Part shown: positions 27,001-39,448 of the stretch, in pieces
How positions within the stretch are numbered: the first letter of the stretch is position 1
Layout: every line of letters starts with the position of its first letter
NCBI GenBank assembly: GCA_025345505.1
Contig: JANVCC010000076.1
Location: 5,691,577-5,755,576 of the forward strand
DNA length: 64,000 nucleotides
Source of the DNA: Todiramphus chloris collaris
Taxonomy: Eukaryota; Chordata; Aves; Coraciiformes; Alcedinidae
Direction of reading: 5' to 3'
Translations under genes and position numbers: made by a program
The notes under the pieces: model-generated
Seen by the model: the letters and a program-made list of their open reading frames with translations, nothing else
What the model was told of the DNA's origin: nothing
The model's database searches: none

Positions 27001-29045
27001 GCCCAGTCCCCCAAATATAGAATCCATCCACGAGGGCTGTAGGATTAAAGTAAGCCTGTTCACCTCAGCTCACTTCCTGCACATGGTGTTGCAAGGAAAA
27101 AGGAAATGGTTGTTTATTAGGGAATGGTTTAGAAGGCTATATTTGAATTCAAACGCTTGCTTGGCTGAATCTGAAATGCAGCCACCTACTATGGGGAACA
27201 TGCCAAGTGCTTAAACGAACACTGTAGGATGTCCAGAAAAAGATATTCTATTCATACTGCATTTTTTACAGCGGAGATCATCATGTGTTAACTGCTCTCA
27301 AGTTCAATAAAGGCAGCTTTATTTTTATATATTTATGTTTGGGGTTTTTTTAGTGAGAGATTAAGGAATGAAGGATGGGCATCTGATAGCAACCTGCATT
27401 CCCCACCGCTGTAGTTTTTATGTCTAAATTGAAAGAAGCTACCCTTTAGTGTGCTAGAAAGGGTTTCCCCGTTGACTTGGACTTGCCTCACTAATATTTA
27501 GTGTTTAATTGGAAGTACACATAAGGAGTTTCTTCTCTTTTTTGACTAGGTCTGACTCATTTTATATCTATCAAATACATCTCATGGATCACAGTTGGAA
27601 AACTGAAGCTAAACCTCAACAGTGAACATTTCCTTGACTTATCACTAATTTACCTGCAGTTTCAGCGAAGAAACATTTTTCGGGCACTTGTGTTGCAGTG
27701 GGGCTGTCAGTCTGCCTTTACAAATAACCCTCATAACTTCTAATGCTGCATAAGCAATGTAATCATCAGGCAGTTTAAACGAGAATAGGGGAGGATAGGG
27801 ATTAAAACTGTTCATGAGGATTTAAGTTGTCAGATAATCACTGGCAGGTGTCCTTTACTTGTGACAGATGGCTTAGGTGATGTTGAAGGCTTCACAGCAG
27901 AGCAAGAGAGAGCCCTTCTTATTCTGTTCTTCCCAAAGCCAGGCTGAATGTGCACTGGGATGCTTGTCTTTTGTTCTGGAAAGGCACCTTTGCAATAATG
28001 CATAGGAAAGCAAATCAAGCTGAATACTGGTATTAAGGGGATTTATGGGATACGCTTCTGAACATGCAGCTGCAAACAACTTTTTGGGTGATAGCAAAGG
28101 TGTTTATTTAAGAGATGGAAAGTAAACTTAGTCCTCATTAGAGTACTTTTCTTACCCGTTCGGTGCCATTAATGGACAATCTGTTTATGCCCTGCACACT
28201 TGAACTTAATATGGGACCTTCCTCTTAAAAACTAGTGCCCTGTTTTCATTTTAGCAAAGGGTAAAGCGTAGCAAAGACATTGTTTGTTGCCACAGACTCT
28301 TTGGGTGGCTGCAGGATTCCTGACTTGTGTGTTCTCTCATAAGCACAAATGGGCTCTGCCTTTTGTTTCAGTGCAGTGAGTGTTAAGCCAACTTGACCTT
28401 AATTCCAATGAAGTTATCTTGTTGAGAACACACTTCTATTGCCAGTGAAGTTTGTGCATGCGTATGTTAAACTGAAGTTTATAGGCAAAGCACAATGTTT
28501 GGAGTTTCTTCATGCTTGGCTTTTGAATTCCTCTTCTGGTGCATCCCATGCATTAGTAGCTACCTGTAAAGTTGGTGTGGAGTGAGTCAGATGCTTCACT
28601 TCAGTATAAAGAAATGTGATAAGATACGTCTGTCCTCAGCGGCTAAATTTACAGAAGGAACTGCACCTGAATGTAAGCATTTGTAAATAGTTCTGTGGTC
28701 TCTAATGACTCAGATCTTGTAATACCCTACTACTAGTCACTTAGCACCACCTATTTGCTATCTTCTAAGATGACAGAGGAAGATCCAAAAGTGTTTGGTT
28801 TAGTCTACTGTTATCACTTGTTTTTCTTTAGTGGTGATACGTTTTGCTGGTGAGCAAATATTGGCAGGTATTGAAGGTATGTCTTTTTGATGACACCTTG
28901 CTGCAGATTCCAGCTACTGACTTGTTCCAATCTCTCGTTTTGATTTGACAACATGTCGTGGATTTAGGTAGAACAAGAGCAGATTTCTGATGTGCTGAAT
29001 TCAAACCTGGTGTGGATTTGCACCTGGCAAGGGGATAAGCAGGAA

Positions 29046-29071
29046 GAATGAATGCATTCATTCATTCATTC
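29046..29071. repeat. Palindrome and (ATTC)n microsatellite
   Basis: GAATGAATGCATTCATTC at 29046-29063 is a perfect 18-bp palindrome, extended by two more ATTC units. It probably arose from a tetranucleotide repeat with an inversion of unit direction. Confidence 0.85.
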
Positions 29072-29934
29072 GAGTATGGAGCATACTGTGTGCATCATGT
29101 GATAGGAAAGTATCATGAGGACCTTTGGCCTCACAGCTACATACCAGCCCGGATCAAAAGAATTATTTTCACGTTCAGAAAATGTTAAGCAGCAATCCAT
29201 TGAAAGTATCCTGTGAAGATGGCAAGATTCCTACAGAAAGCATGCTGATGGTTTGTCAGCGGAGTGCTCATCCTTCATCCTTGGCAATAGATCCCCTTTG
29301 CAAAGAGGCTGAAATCACTGGTATTGTTCACGAGACTGTTGAACACATAAGCGTCTTATATTTCTTCCTCCAGACCAACTTGGCCAGGGTGACTGCCTCC
29401 TCTTAAGCTTTGTGTGGCAGTGGTATTTATCGATAGCGATCCGTTCTCTAACATGCACAATTCTCTGGAATGCTTTCAGGTAAAAGGTTTTTTTGTGAAA
29501 GCTTACCTTGACTTGCTTTCTTAATATAGGGTGAAGTGCTCAATATGACTTGTCTTTCTATTTTTCCCTGATTATTTTCCAGCAAGTACTAAATATTTAG
29601 ATGCTAACATTTTTGGAAGTGGCTGCTAAAACAGATTGACTTTCCTTACTCAGTCCCCCTCAGAGTGAAACATGAGTCCCTTTTTTTATTCAGCCCAGAT
29701 GGTATGCTGCTTAAAGTGAGCAATGTGTTGCAGTGAAAATGGACTACTTTCCCCTTCTTCCCTTTGTCCTTTACTCAACTGAACACATCCGCATAGCTCA
29801 TATTTGGGTTGAATTCAAAATTAATCAAGGAGGATGCAGGGTAAATATGTCAACTATTGGAAAGTCAGCTCTGCCAGATTGAAGGAATCGTTGTTCCCAC
29901 CGAGGGGCGGTATAGCAAGTTGTCTGAACAAAAC

Positions 29935-29998
29935 CTTGCATCTGTATGAACCCTAGCAGAAAAATGGACAAGATGATCTAGTTTGGTCCTTTCCATGT
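29935..29998 (+). mobile_element. Possible old CR1 3' end
   Basis: The string ACAAGATGATCTAGTTTGGT followed by CCTTTCCATGTCTTG resembles the 3' terminus of a diverged CR1 (GATGATCTAATGGTCCTTTCCAGTCTTG-like). The match is short and no tail repeat is clear. Confidence 0.3.
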
Positions 29999-30720
29999 CT
30001 TGTGTGCATCTGTAACACTGCTCCTCCTCATGTCTGTGTACAGAGCCCCCCGAGTCGTGCAGCGGGGCTGTACACTGAGTGGGCAGGAACATCACATTCC
30101 TGAGGATTGGGAGGTGATGACCGCACTGAGGATTTCTTACATCCAGTAGAGGAGATTTGCAAAGAGAAGGAAGCAAAAGGAACAGTACGATTTAAACAGT
30201 TCCACATGTGCAGTTGTTTTGACAGTTCTTTATCCACCAATGGATTTTTTGGAGATGGAGTAATGCACGTAGCAAGTTTCTAGATGCATTGGCTATGACT
30301 CTCAAATTGCTGCCCGTAACCTGCAGCTCTCTTCTAGCAGCTGATGAAGGTTATGTTTTACGAGAAATAGCTGTTGTTTTCAAATTGCTTTGAGTCAGAG
30401 TTCCATTTTCCCATTCTGCAGTAAAGCTTGCATAGGGCTGTTGACAAGTAACTCGATTGGCCCATATCTTTTGTTTCTTGTTTGGCAAAAAGGTTAGTAA
30501 TGCATTCTTGCTTTAGAAGAACATTGAGGATAAATTTATTGTATGACAAAGGAAATCCTATAAACAAACAACTTACTGGGTAACTAACAAAATTCGGTAT
30601 CTGTTTCTGGAATGTTACTTCACTTTAGCAGGGTAGAAGTATAGCATTTATTTCAAGGAGTTATTAAAAGTAAAAAGGACTTGACAGCTTGGGGAAGGAT
30701 TGTTTCCTAGTTTGTGGGTT

Positions 30721-30768
30721 TGAGTTTTGGGGTTTTTTTTTTTTTTGTTTGGTTTTTTTTTTTTTGAA
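30721..30768. repeat. T-rich tract with GG/GTTTGG interruptions
   Basis: GTTTTGGGG then T-runs broken by GTTTGG form a strand-asymmetric, A-poor tract of about 45 bases. Confidence 0.85.
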
Positions 30769-31706
30769 ACACTAAAAATGTCTTAAATGATTTCACTTAG
30801 TCTACATTTTTTCATTAAAGAAGTGTGGAGATGGTGGCTAAAGCTTTTCAGGCAAGATAACAGCAGTAGATCTGACAGGAGTTGAACTTAGATTATTCTG
30901 TGCAGGAGGTGTTGCAGTGCTAGAAGGCATCTAGTTATGCTTTCTCAGGAACACTGCCATGCTTAGAGGGGAGAAGACAGTTCTATATTTGGGGCAGGTA
31001 TCTGTGAGACCTGGTGTTGGTTGTTAGCAACTTCCCCAAGTCTAGAAGAGCTCCCACTTAAGCACCGACAGCAGTATTTTTCATTTTGAAGAGGTGCAGC
31101 TTCCATGTAGAAGTGGAGCAGGTGGGATGAAAGATGTAGGTGTCAGGTTGTACAAGAGGGTAGCACAGAGCAACAGAGGTGCTGTGAGAGAGGTACTTTT
31201 TTGTTGGTGCTGCCTAAAGGTGCTGCCTAGGTGCCTAGGTTCTGAAAGAGCAAAAACCTCAGTAATTCCTAATACTCTTGCCAAACTTGAAATAACTCCA
31301 GTCTTCCAGTGGTACCATACTGACCTGAAAGCTACTTTTTGGGTGGGAGTGTGGAGGAAGGAATTGTGTTCTGCTGTTGAAATGCTTGGACGCTTTATGC
31401 CAAACTTGAGAAAATGGCATATTGGCCTTTACGTTACAAAGAATACCTGACTATTTAATCTCTCTCATATCTTGACCTGGTGACTGCGTGCTGTAGTTTT
31501 GTAATGCTGTGGTAAGTTTTCTGCAGTTGCAGGCAGAGGCAGTGTTAGGACGCTGGGAGTTGTTTGCTAATGGGAGGTTGTGTAACACTGCCAGTTTCAC
31601 CCTCTGTAGCTCTTCAAGTGGCGATTTTGGTTTGGCGATTGCTTACCAGGCACAGGTCAGTGATACAAAGACTCATCTGAATGTGTTCAATCACTGGTTT
31701 AGGGGG

Positions 31707-31793
31707 GAAAAAAAACCAAACAAACCACATCACAAAAAAAAAACCAAAAGCCCAAACTGAACAAAACCAACAAAGGAAAAAAACCTTGCTGGT
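31707..31793. repeat. A/C-rich low-complexity tract
   Basis: GGGGGGAAAAAAAACCAAAC followed by more AAACC/ACAAA units covers about 85 bases. It contains almost no T and is the opposite-strand form of the T/G tracts elsewhere in the window. Confidence 0.85.
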
Positions 31794-34080
31794 TGAGCAC
31801 AGATCTGCAGAACATAATTGCAGTAATGCTTTAAGGCTGCCCTAGTCCCGGGGTGGTTATGGACTATGGACAGCACCGAAGCTATTCAGTGCTTCATGGC
31901 AGGACTAGCCAAGGACAAACCATTAGCATTGCTGATCTAGATTTAGGGACTTGGGCATGAAGTAGAGCAGAGTGATTTCCCTGGGAGCAATAGGGGCCCT
32001 GCTTGAGTGGGCTGAAGCTGAGCTGCTTCTAGTGTGCTCTAGGTTGGAGCCTTTTCCCAGCGCAGTGTAGAGAGCAAACCTGTTCACTCCTCTTCTGAAC
32101 AAGGAAGATGCAGGGAACGAAACTGAGGTTTGAATGAAACTGCTAAAAGCAGAAAGGCATCAAATTGCTGGCTGCGTAGCCAGGGCTTGCTTTTTGCTGG
32201 CTGTCACTGTCTTGCTTTAAGGTACTATAGCAGTAAAGTGACAGGTGGGGCTGAGTGGGTGGCCAGTGGCTGAGATTGCCCCATCTGCCTCAGAAGACCT
32301 TATTTCCACCTTTTTATGAACATCTTTTAACAGCTCAGGGAAAATGTCAATTAAAATACCTGCTCAGTGCTGTCCAAAAGCATCCCCAGGTGAGCGAGCC
32401 ATTTGCAAGAAATAACACTTGAGAGGAAACACTTTGTTTGGGACAGATACAGGCATAAAAAAATACCTCCCTGAAGCATTCCTATTACATGTCTTTTGAA
32501 ACAGTGGTGTAAAGCTTAGTACTTTTGCCTGTGTTGAGGATAATGGAGCATTTTGATACGTTGCGGGGGAGGAAGGGAACCTCTGCATTTGGCTGATTGA
32601 GGAGGTTCTGGAAAGCCTCATGCTTAGAGGCTCATTATTTTGGCAACTGAGCTCTCCAAAGATGCTGTGTGGTGCACGTTTCCTTCCTGGGACTACAAGA
32701 ATGAGCTAGGAATGGGTATTCCCTGGCTCTCCTGAGCTGTGATCTGCTCTGGGATACACCAAAGAGTGGGGCACTTGTTGTGCTGTGTTTATAATGCTTC
32801 TCCTCACCCCTGGACTTCACGCCTTACCTGGGAGGGGAAGGAGTTGTACTCCTACAGGAGCAGGAGGCAAGCTGGTGTAGGGTGAGCAATGGAGGGAACT
32901 GACTGCAGCTCTGCCAGTCCCACAGGGTTACGGAAATCATGCAGTTATCATCAAAATAGGTAAATGATCTAGCTACACATCAGCTTAATTTTCTCTTCCT
33001 GGTTTTGAACCATGAAGGTATGTGGGGGGCGGGGGGAGGAGGTATGAGGGCATATTTTGACACCTCCACCCTTTATGTGGGAAGATTTGTATTTCTGGTT
33101 TTGCCTGGTCAGGTGCATGATGCCTGGGACTAGCCTGGAACATGATGAGGGAAGACTGGGGGCTGTTCTTTCTCTCATTGTCCGGCTTATCTTTCAGCTT
33201 TCCCCCAAGCTCGACAACAGGACGTGCTATTTTGGTGCTTATTAAAGCCATTGAGCATCATTATTTTCTTTCACTGAATTTTGTGTTTCTGTGATACCTG
33301 CATTCCAAAAACAACGCACAAAGTGGGAAACACAGTAGATTAAAATGACTGACTAGAGCTGTGTTTAACCTTGAAGGCAAATCTCTAGGTTTCCCTCTTG
33401 CACTGTTCTCTTGATCTCCAGTACCCTGCTACTAAACCTCTGTTTGGCAAACTCTTAGCACGCCAACTGCTTTGCTTGCCTCTGAACAGATGTGTGCCAG
33501 GAGACTATATTAACACCAGCAAGCTCAATGCTAACTTTGATCAGCAGCACTATGTTTAAAACTTAATTGAGAATCTAGTATGAATTAGTCAATGCATTAC
33601 CTAGTTCCTAGCCGTTGGGTAATAACAACAAAATATATTCTGCAAGTGAAACACTGATCCGACAAAAGCATATTCAGCTTCATACAGCCGAGTTCTTGTA
33701 GCCTTGTCTGTTTTGCTCTTGTTTAGATTCACCTTGTGGAGAGAAATCTTTCTCTCTTTTTTGTTTTTTTTTTGTTTTTTTCTTTTTCTTAAAAAAGACC
33801 ACTTTTCTTTGATCTGAGTCTATATAGAAGGCTGCATGTGTGCTCTTAGAAAGAAAACAGCAAGGAAGAAGTCTGTAAAATGGGGACAGTGAATGAAGAA
33901 TGTGTAAAATGATCATTTAGGAAGAGAAAGTGCTACCAGGTACCATACTCAGGATACTGATTACACAATGACAAAATAACCAGGGTCAGGATCTGTTTGT
34001 CTCACCTTCATTCAACCATTGATAAACAGCTAGCTCAGTGACTGCTTTTGCTGCCTTTTTGTAAAAACCCCTCTAAACTT

Positions 34081-34160
34081 CCCCCCCCCTTTTTTTTTGG
34101 TTTTTTTTTTTGTGGGGTTTTGTTGTTGTTGTTTTATTTTGTGTTTTGTTTCGTTTTTTT
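34081..34160. repeat. C/T- and T/G-rich low-complexity tract next to the exon 2 acceptor
   Basis: C9 and T-runs with interspersed GG and GTT units extend to within 7 bases of the acceptor AG. The last part (TTTTGTGTTTTGTTTCG then T7) must serve as the polypyrimidine tract. Similar tracts occur elsewhere in the window on either strand. Confidence 0.9.
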
Positions 34161-34167
34161 GTCACAG

Positions 34168-34314
34168 AGAGCCAACTGTTGCCTGGAAATAACTTCACAA
34201 ATGAATGCAACATACCTGGAAACTTCATGTGCAGTAATGGGCGCTGTATTCCCGGGGCCTGGCAGTGTGATGGGCTGCCAGACTGCTTTGATGACAGCGA
34301 TGAGAAGGAATGCC
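34168..34314 (+). CDS. LDLRAD3: LDLRAD3 exon 2: mature N-terminus and LDLa domain 1
   Basis: This internal exon of a single-pass receptor of the LDL receptor family encodes about 49 residues. They begin with the tail of the signal-peptide region (ESQLLPGNN), include an NFT N-glycosylation sequon, and continue into a full LDLa repeat. The repeat has six cysteines, a CDGLPDC segment and the acidic calcium-binding motif DDSDEKEC. The order and spelling match LDLRAD3 as I remember it from mammals. The acceptor is TTTGTCACAG ending at 34167 and the donor GTAAGT starts at 34315. Both borders are phase 1, and the junction with exon 3 recreates CPKAKSKCG. The acceptor is preceded by about 80 bases of C9, T and T/G-rich sequence. 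In mammals this first domain is the reported docking site used by an encephalitic alphavirus, and the protein is reported to bind HECT E3 ligases through its tail (family knowledge). Exon 1, with the start codon, was not found in the window. Confidence 0.96.
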
Positions 34315-36120
34315 GTAAGTGACCATTGCTATGAACTTAACATGCTTAGTATCACAAAGCTTGGGTAGGTAGTGGTACCACTGTGTTATGTAGTATATAT
34401 TAGGTAAGTAACAAGCCTACCAGTTTCTTAGTTTAGCTACTGTTAGAGGAAAAAAAAAGTACAGCTTATTATTTCAGGTCTCTAATGTTTTCAAATTGTC
34501 TGATTTTAATACAGCACTTGGTATCAGATTGTTCACCAATACCTAAATTGAGAGAGGCTTGACTTACGATTCTTCCAGTGGAAGCACACTGGCCAAGTTC
34601 TGTGAGTTGACCTCTGCTACCATCAAGACGAGTTCCTTTCATTTCAAAGTTGTTTACTGTATCCTGTTATTTTTGTTGTCTTCTGTCAAAATTAATTTGT
34701 AAACCTTTGAAACTTAATAATAACTTTCTGCAAAACAGACCAAACGAATTGCCTAATAATGTTTACATTACATATAATCCTCCTTCTAAAACTCCCAGTT
34801 CTAGAGAGCTAAAAAATGTCTGATCTGGTTCTCCTCTGTGATTTCTTCTTTCTTAGCATAAAGTTTTAGCTACTGTTATTCAACTGTTAGCATGAAACTT
34901 TCTACCCTACACGTTTCACTCAGACAGCAAGATTATACTGCAGCATGACACTAGTATTTGAAATGCAACTGGGAGTGAAAAAAACACTCAAATTCCACGT
35001 GATTGTAGAGCAAATGAGAAATTTTTGAGAAGTTAGTTTTTATTTTAACAAGTGTTGCTCCTTTACATGTATACTTCATGAAGGTTTTCATTAAACTTAA
35101 ACTGAATTATAGGAAGCTTACCTTTCCCAGGATACTTCCAAGTCATCGTTAGCTTCACTTACAGAGCGGAAGAAAGAAAGAACAGCTTCTTCCAAATTAA
35201 CAGACTAGAAATACCATGTTTTGTTAAATGGTGTTGCTTTTTTAACTTGATGTCTCTTCTTTAACCCCAGTTATCCATCCCTTTTAAAAGAATAAATAAT
35301 TGCACTGTAGAAATCTCCATACATAGTTCTGCTTTAAGTCAGTGAGCTTTTCTCCCTTTCTAAGGCATTAAAACTACTTATGTAAAATAGCTGATGCTTT
35401 GCAGTCTTTATAAAGCATCAGGCTTGTGTTGCAACATTGAAGACAGTTTAATGGGTTTTTTTCCTTGCTTAGATTTTAACATCTTAGGGAAGGATGGACT
35501 TGTTGTAAGGGTTGATCATTGTCATCCCCAATCAACTCTTTAAACCCCAAAAGAATTTAGATATGTAGAAGATTTGGGAAGAATAAAGAATATTCAAAGT
35601 TCAACCTGTACCTTTCAGTGAGATGTTTCTGATGACAACAGCCAGGTCATTTCCTGGCTCCTGCATGTGCTGGTAGCATGACTTCTGGTGTGCTGGTTCT
35701 ACTTCTTAAAACAAGCTGAATTATGGCACTTCTCTGTATTTATCAGATACAAACAAGGAGGTTTTCTGTCTCTTAAGAACATTGTCATCCTCTGCCTTGC
35801 ATGAATTTTGTTTCACCTGATACAATTAGAAAATCTTAATGAAGATTTTTCTTAAGAAAGGCTGGGCTGGGCATTTACTTGTGCATCAGTAACAAGATAA
35901 TAAGCTTTGTGACTCTTCAAAAATTTCCTTACCAAAATCAGCTGGATCTAGTGAATTGCAGACAGGAATGAACATAGTAACTGAAAACAAATATAAATAG
36001 CTGCAAGATGACAGTTCATAAAAGTCATTCTTGTCACGACAGACTTAGATAGACCTCACTGATCTAGGCTATGCTGCAGCTATGAATTTTTCTGCAGAAC
36101 TGTCCTTTGGTTGGTGGTTC

Positions 36121-36140
36121 GTTTTTTTTTTTTTTTTTAA
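36121..36140. repeat. T homopolymer, about 18 bases
   Basis: A pure T run follows TTCG in intron 2. It is a simple sequence with no sign of an adjacent retrocopy. Confidence 0.85.
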
Positions 36141-37099
36141 TTTAAATACATTCAACTGACTTGATTGACTAACAGTTTTCTGGATGAGCATCCTTTTGAT
36201 CCTACCCAAATCAATGGAGATAATTAGACTGTACTTTCCTGTTCCCATGCATCTTTGTGCTATCTGATTACCTTCATAAATGTAAAATTAGCATGGAAAA
36301 GAGACAATAGGGAGAGCAAGGGATTCATATCCTGTGCTGGCCTTCTGGCTGTTAACAGGTCAGATAAGCCAAAACAGAATGGAGGTAGTGTCATTTGAAT
36401 CTCCAAACAAAACTGAATATTCATGCAGACAGTTCTGTAATGCATCCAGGGAGCTTCAAGCTGCCTGTTCTGGCAGCTTTTAACTCTGTGTATGCTGCCA
36501 CGAGAAGCATGTCTACAATGAACCAGCCCCTCTGTGAGTGGAATGCTGAATATGCCTGTGTAGCTACAGTCTGCGTGCCATGGCAGAGACTGGGGTGAGA
36601 GAGGAGTCGCTGGGAGAAGGAATTACAGCGTTAGTGAGGAGACAGGGAAAGTTTTGCATTGTTAGTTGTTGGCTTATGTCTGATTTGAGGAAGTTGATTT
36701 ACTGTCTCAAGGATGGATGATCTTTCTAATCCAGGAAACATCCCCTTTTGAAGCCTGTTAAGCACCTAACCTTGCCAGTATCTTCAGAGGGACTGCCACT
36801 TAAGTCTGTGTGTACGTATATACACAGTATGTGTAACTCAAAGTTTGGTTTGCTCTTTTGATGAGTTTTGAAAATGGTCCTGTTCTAACGGTGTATTGTT
36901 ACAGTGTTACCAACCAGACTTTTACAGCAGGAAAATAATCAAAATTTGGATGGGCTTATGCATCCTGAATCGGGTGTTAGAGGACTTCCTACCTCAGAGT
37001 TAAGGCATTGAAGGGCAGCCCTATTGTCTTGTCTGAGAAGGGCAGAGGAAGAAGAAAAATCACTTGTCTTTTTCTCCCCCTTGCAGCTTGTGTCAATCT

Positions 37100-37275
37100 G
37101 TAAAGATAGGCTCCTAAGATTACTTCAGGCTGGAAAAGACTCTGGAGGTCATTTGGTCCAGCTGCCTTCTTAGAGCAGGACTGACTTGTCTCAGGGCCTT
37201 GTCTGGTCAAGTTTTGCACATCTCTATCCAAGGATAGAGTCCACAGCCCCACTGGGCACCTGCTCCAGGGTTTGA
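37100..37275 (-). mobile_element. Degraded CR1 3' end
   Basis: The sequence CAGGCTGGAAAAGACTCTGG, then AGGTCATTTGGTCCAGCTGC and later CACCTGCTCCAGGGTTTGAA, follows the reverse complement of an older CR1 3' region. Coding sequence is absent. Edges are approximate and divergence is clearly higher than in the other copies. Confidence 0.6.
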
Positions 37276-38970
37276 ATATGCCCAGTGGGAAATTTTTTTT
37301 TTCCCTAGTACATGATCAGTTTGCAGTGATGAGAGAAAAGCTGAACTGAACAGTTTTTAAAGATGTGCAGTGTGATTAACATTCAGATCCTCTGGCCTTA
37401 GTGAGTGGGAAGGGGGAATGTCAGAGCCCAGGGATTGTTCCTGACTGCAGAAACAGCCCCTGAAAAGTAGGAACAGTTGACATTCAACATGTGTTAAGTG
37501 TGTGTGTGTCGTCGTACAAGTGTGTGTTGTGTTACTTGTGTCAGGCAACTCCAGGGAGCACAGACATGCTTAAAAGTGTCCTCACAAGAGTTGGAGCACG
37601 TTTATTTTATTTTAATCGTTTTAGGCTAGGCTTTGTTACCTGCTTCCTATCAAAATAGGCCTCTGCTTAGTAAAACTTACCTTGCAGTAAAATTGGCATC
37701 CTTTGTTTTCTGCTGCGATGTAGTTTTGCATTAGCTGAGCTGTTGATAGTGAAGACAAAGCCGTAGGAGTTACATTAGCAGCATGAGATGGCTGGGTTCC
37801 CAGTGTGTTACTACTCTGAGACATGCTTTAAGCTGCTTTGTGCTTTCTCACGTTGAAAGGCTTTTAACCTTGCTTTAAAGTGTCTGTATGTGAATAGGGG
37901 TTTAGGTACAGGATTCATTTGGTACTATGGACTGCTGTTTATGTGAAGACAAGTTTGCTGTGTTTTCATGGAATTTTCATTCTCTCTCTCTCCGATTGCC
38001 TTATGGTTGAATGTGGATGTCCATCGATACTGATGCTATAGTATCTCCTTCTGTCTGTCCCCCTTTGAACAGGAAAGCTTGCTGGTTTTGCTCTCATTTT
38101 CTGCAGACGCTTTTCACTGTGTGAAACGTGCTGGTCTGGATGTGAGGAGGAAGTAAGATGCAAAGCAGAATTACCTGTACCTTTTCCATTCATATCTCTT
38201 CCCTCTCTTTCTTTTTGCCCCTTTTCTGTCTCCTGCTTTGCAGAACCATCTCTGTTAACTGTGTCACTTTGCTTGTGGGCTTTTTCTTCATCTCCCACAC
38301 ATACCAGAGTTCATACCATCTGTCCTCTTCCTCGCTTCCTCTGTGCCCTACCCTGCGATCAGTTTAACGCTTCCCATGCCAGATGTCTGGATGCTTTTTA
38401 GCACACAGAGCATTTCTCATACTCTCGCCTTCTGTCTGTGATGACAGAAAAATTTTACCCAATTTTATCTGAGAGGAGAGTTGAGAAAAGGTACGAGAGG
38501 GAGGGAATAAGATAACACAGTGACTTCTCCTTGTCGTAATTAAGAACTGCTTCTCCTTGAAGCAGAGTATCTCTTTGGTTTTTCCTCCAAGCCACTAATT
38601 GAACTTGAGAAAGAATTAATTGACCATAGCAGTGTGTTTTGTGAGTATTTCCAGTTCCCTATAGTTGGGTAAACTTCTATCATCCTAAAATGGGAGAATC
38701 TTTTTGTAATTCGTTCCCACTGGCTCTGCTGGTTCTCTTCTGCTGGACTGCTCGATAGACTGTGCAGTTCCATATCTATCATGTGGGTTTCTTTTAAATG
38801 TTTGTAGGTTTTTTACTACTACTGCTTTTTATCTGTGTAGATGATATGTAATGGACGCTGAGGCTCCTCTTGACAAATACAGAATATTTATCAATGGGAC
38901 TTTCCTGTGGAACTTATAGGTGTTGATTGCATGGCTCTGAAATCCTGCTCTAATTGCGTACCAGTGAGAT

Positions 38971-39022
38971 ACATATATCTATCTCTCTCTATATATGCAC
39001 ACACCCCCCCCCCCCCCCCCCA
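38971..39022. repeat. TA/TC microsatellite followed by a 19-C homopolymer
   Basis: ACATATATCTATCTCTCTCT then ATATATGCACACAC leads into 19 consecutive C at 39004-39022. Length is likely to be polymorphic and prone to sequencing error. Confidence 0.9.
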
Positions 39023-39368
39023 GGGTTAGTGCTTGCACTGGTCAAGGTGGGAGGAGTATGTTCCAAACAAAAACAAAATAGAGAACCGGAATGGAAAGAG
39101 CCGAGAAAAGCATGCTTGCATGTTTCAAAACATTTTGAGGTAACTGGACTATTTTTTGTTCTTACTTTTATACCTGCCTACTGACATATTCCTCTGGGGC
39201 TGAGATCTACATCCCACTGAAAGGAATCTCTCCTTGAGATTTAAGAGTACGCTCACGTTCTTAGTTAAGCTCATAATTTACGCTGTCATCCTTGTTTCCT
39301 CTTTTTTACTTTTTGTACGTCTTTGTATTGGATTATTACAGAAGGAACAATGTGAACACTGAAAATGG

Positions 39369-39448
39369 CTTTTGTCATCTAATGAGCAGCAGCTAGTGGA
39401 GAGGTGGCATGTTACTGCCTTTGTCAGCTAAGGAGCAGCAGATGGTGC
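39369..39448. repeat. Diverged tandem duplication, spacing about 49 bp
   Basis: CTTTTGTCATCTAATGAGCA with GCAGCTAGTG is repeated as CCTTTGTCAGCTAAGGAGCA with GCAGATGGTG about 49 bases later. This is two copies only, with several substitutions. Confidence 0.5.

Larger units (their letters stand above)
1..34167 (+). other. LDLRAD3: Non-coding stretch, probably distal LDLRAD3 intron 1
   Basis: No exon or RNA gene could be supported in this 34-kb stretch. The open frames in it are short, lack recognisable domains, and several use non-ATG starts. It is called intron 1 because exon 2 follows with a phase-1 acceptor and no exon 1 was seen. In mammals the signal-peptide exon lies far upstream. It could also include upstream intergenic DNA. 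Contents worth noting are listed separately: CR1 fragments, a 58-bp tandem repeat with an N gap, a CpG-enriched patch near 8.1-8.6 kb, and several A/C- or T/G-rich tracts. The rest appears to be unique, AT-leaning sequence without visible structure. Confidence 0.6.

Noticed and set aside
29041-29071. Palindrome considered as a recombination or binding site
   Set aside because: It is made of ATTC/GAAT tetranucleotides and is better explained as a microsatellite.
34110-34167. Apparent start codon and signal-peptide-like hydrophobic stretch running straight into LDLa 1
   Set aside because: The supposed start at 34110 is TTG, not ATG. The hydrophobic residues are a translation of the T/G-rich tract in front of a clear splice acceptor. 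The match to a signal peptide is a coincidence of poly-T coding for Phe, Leu and Val.
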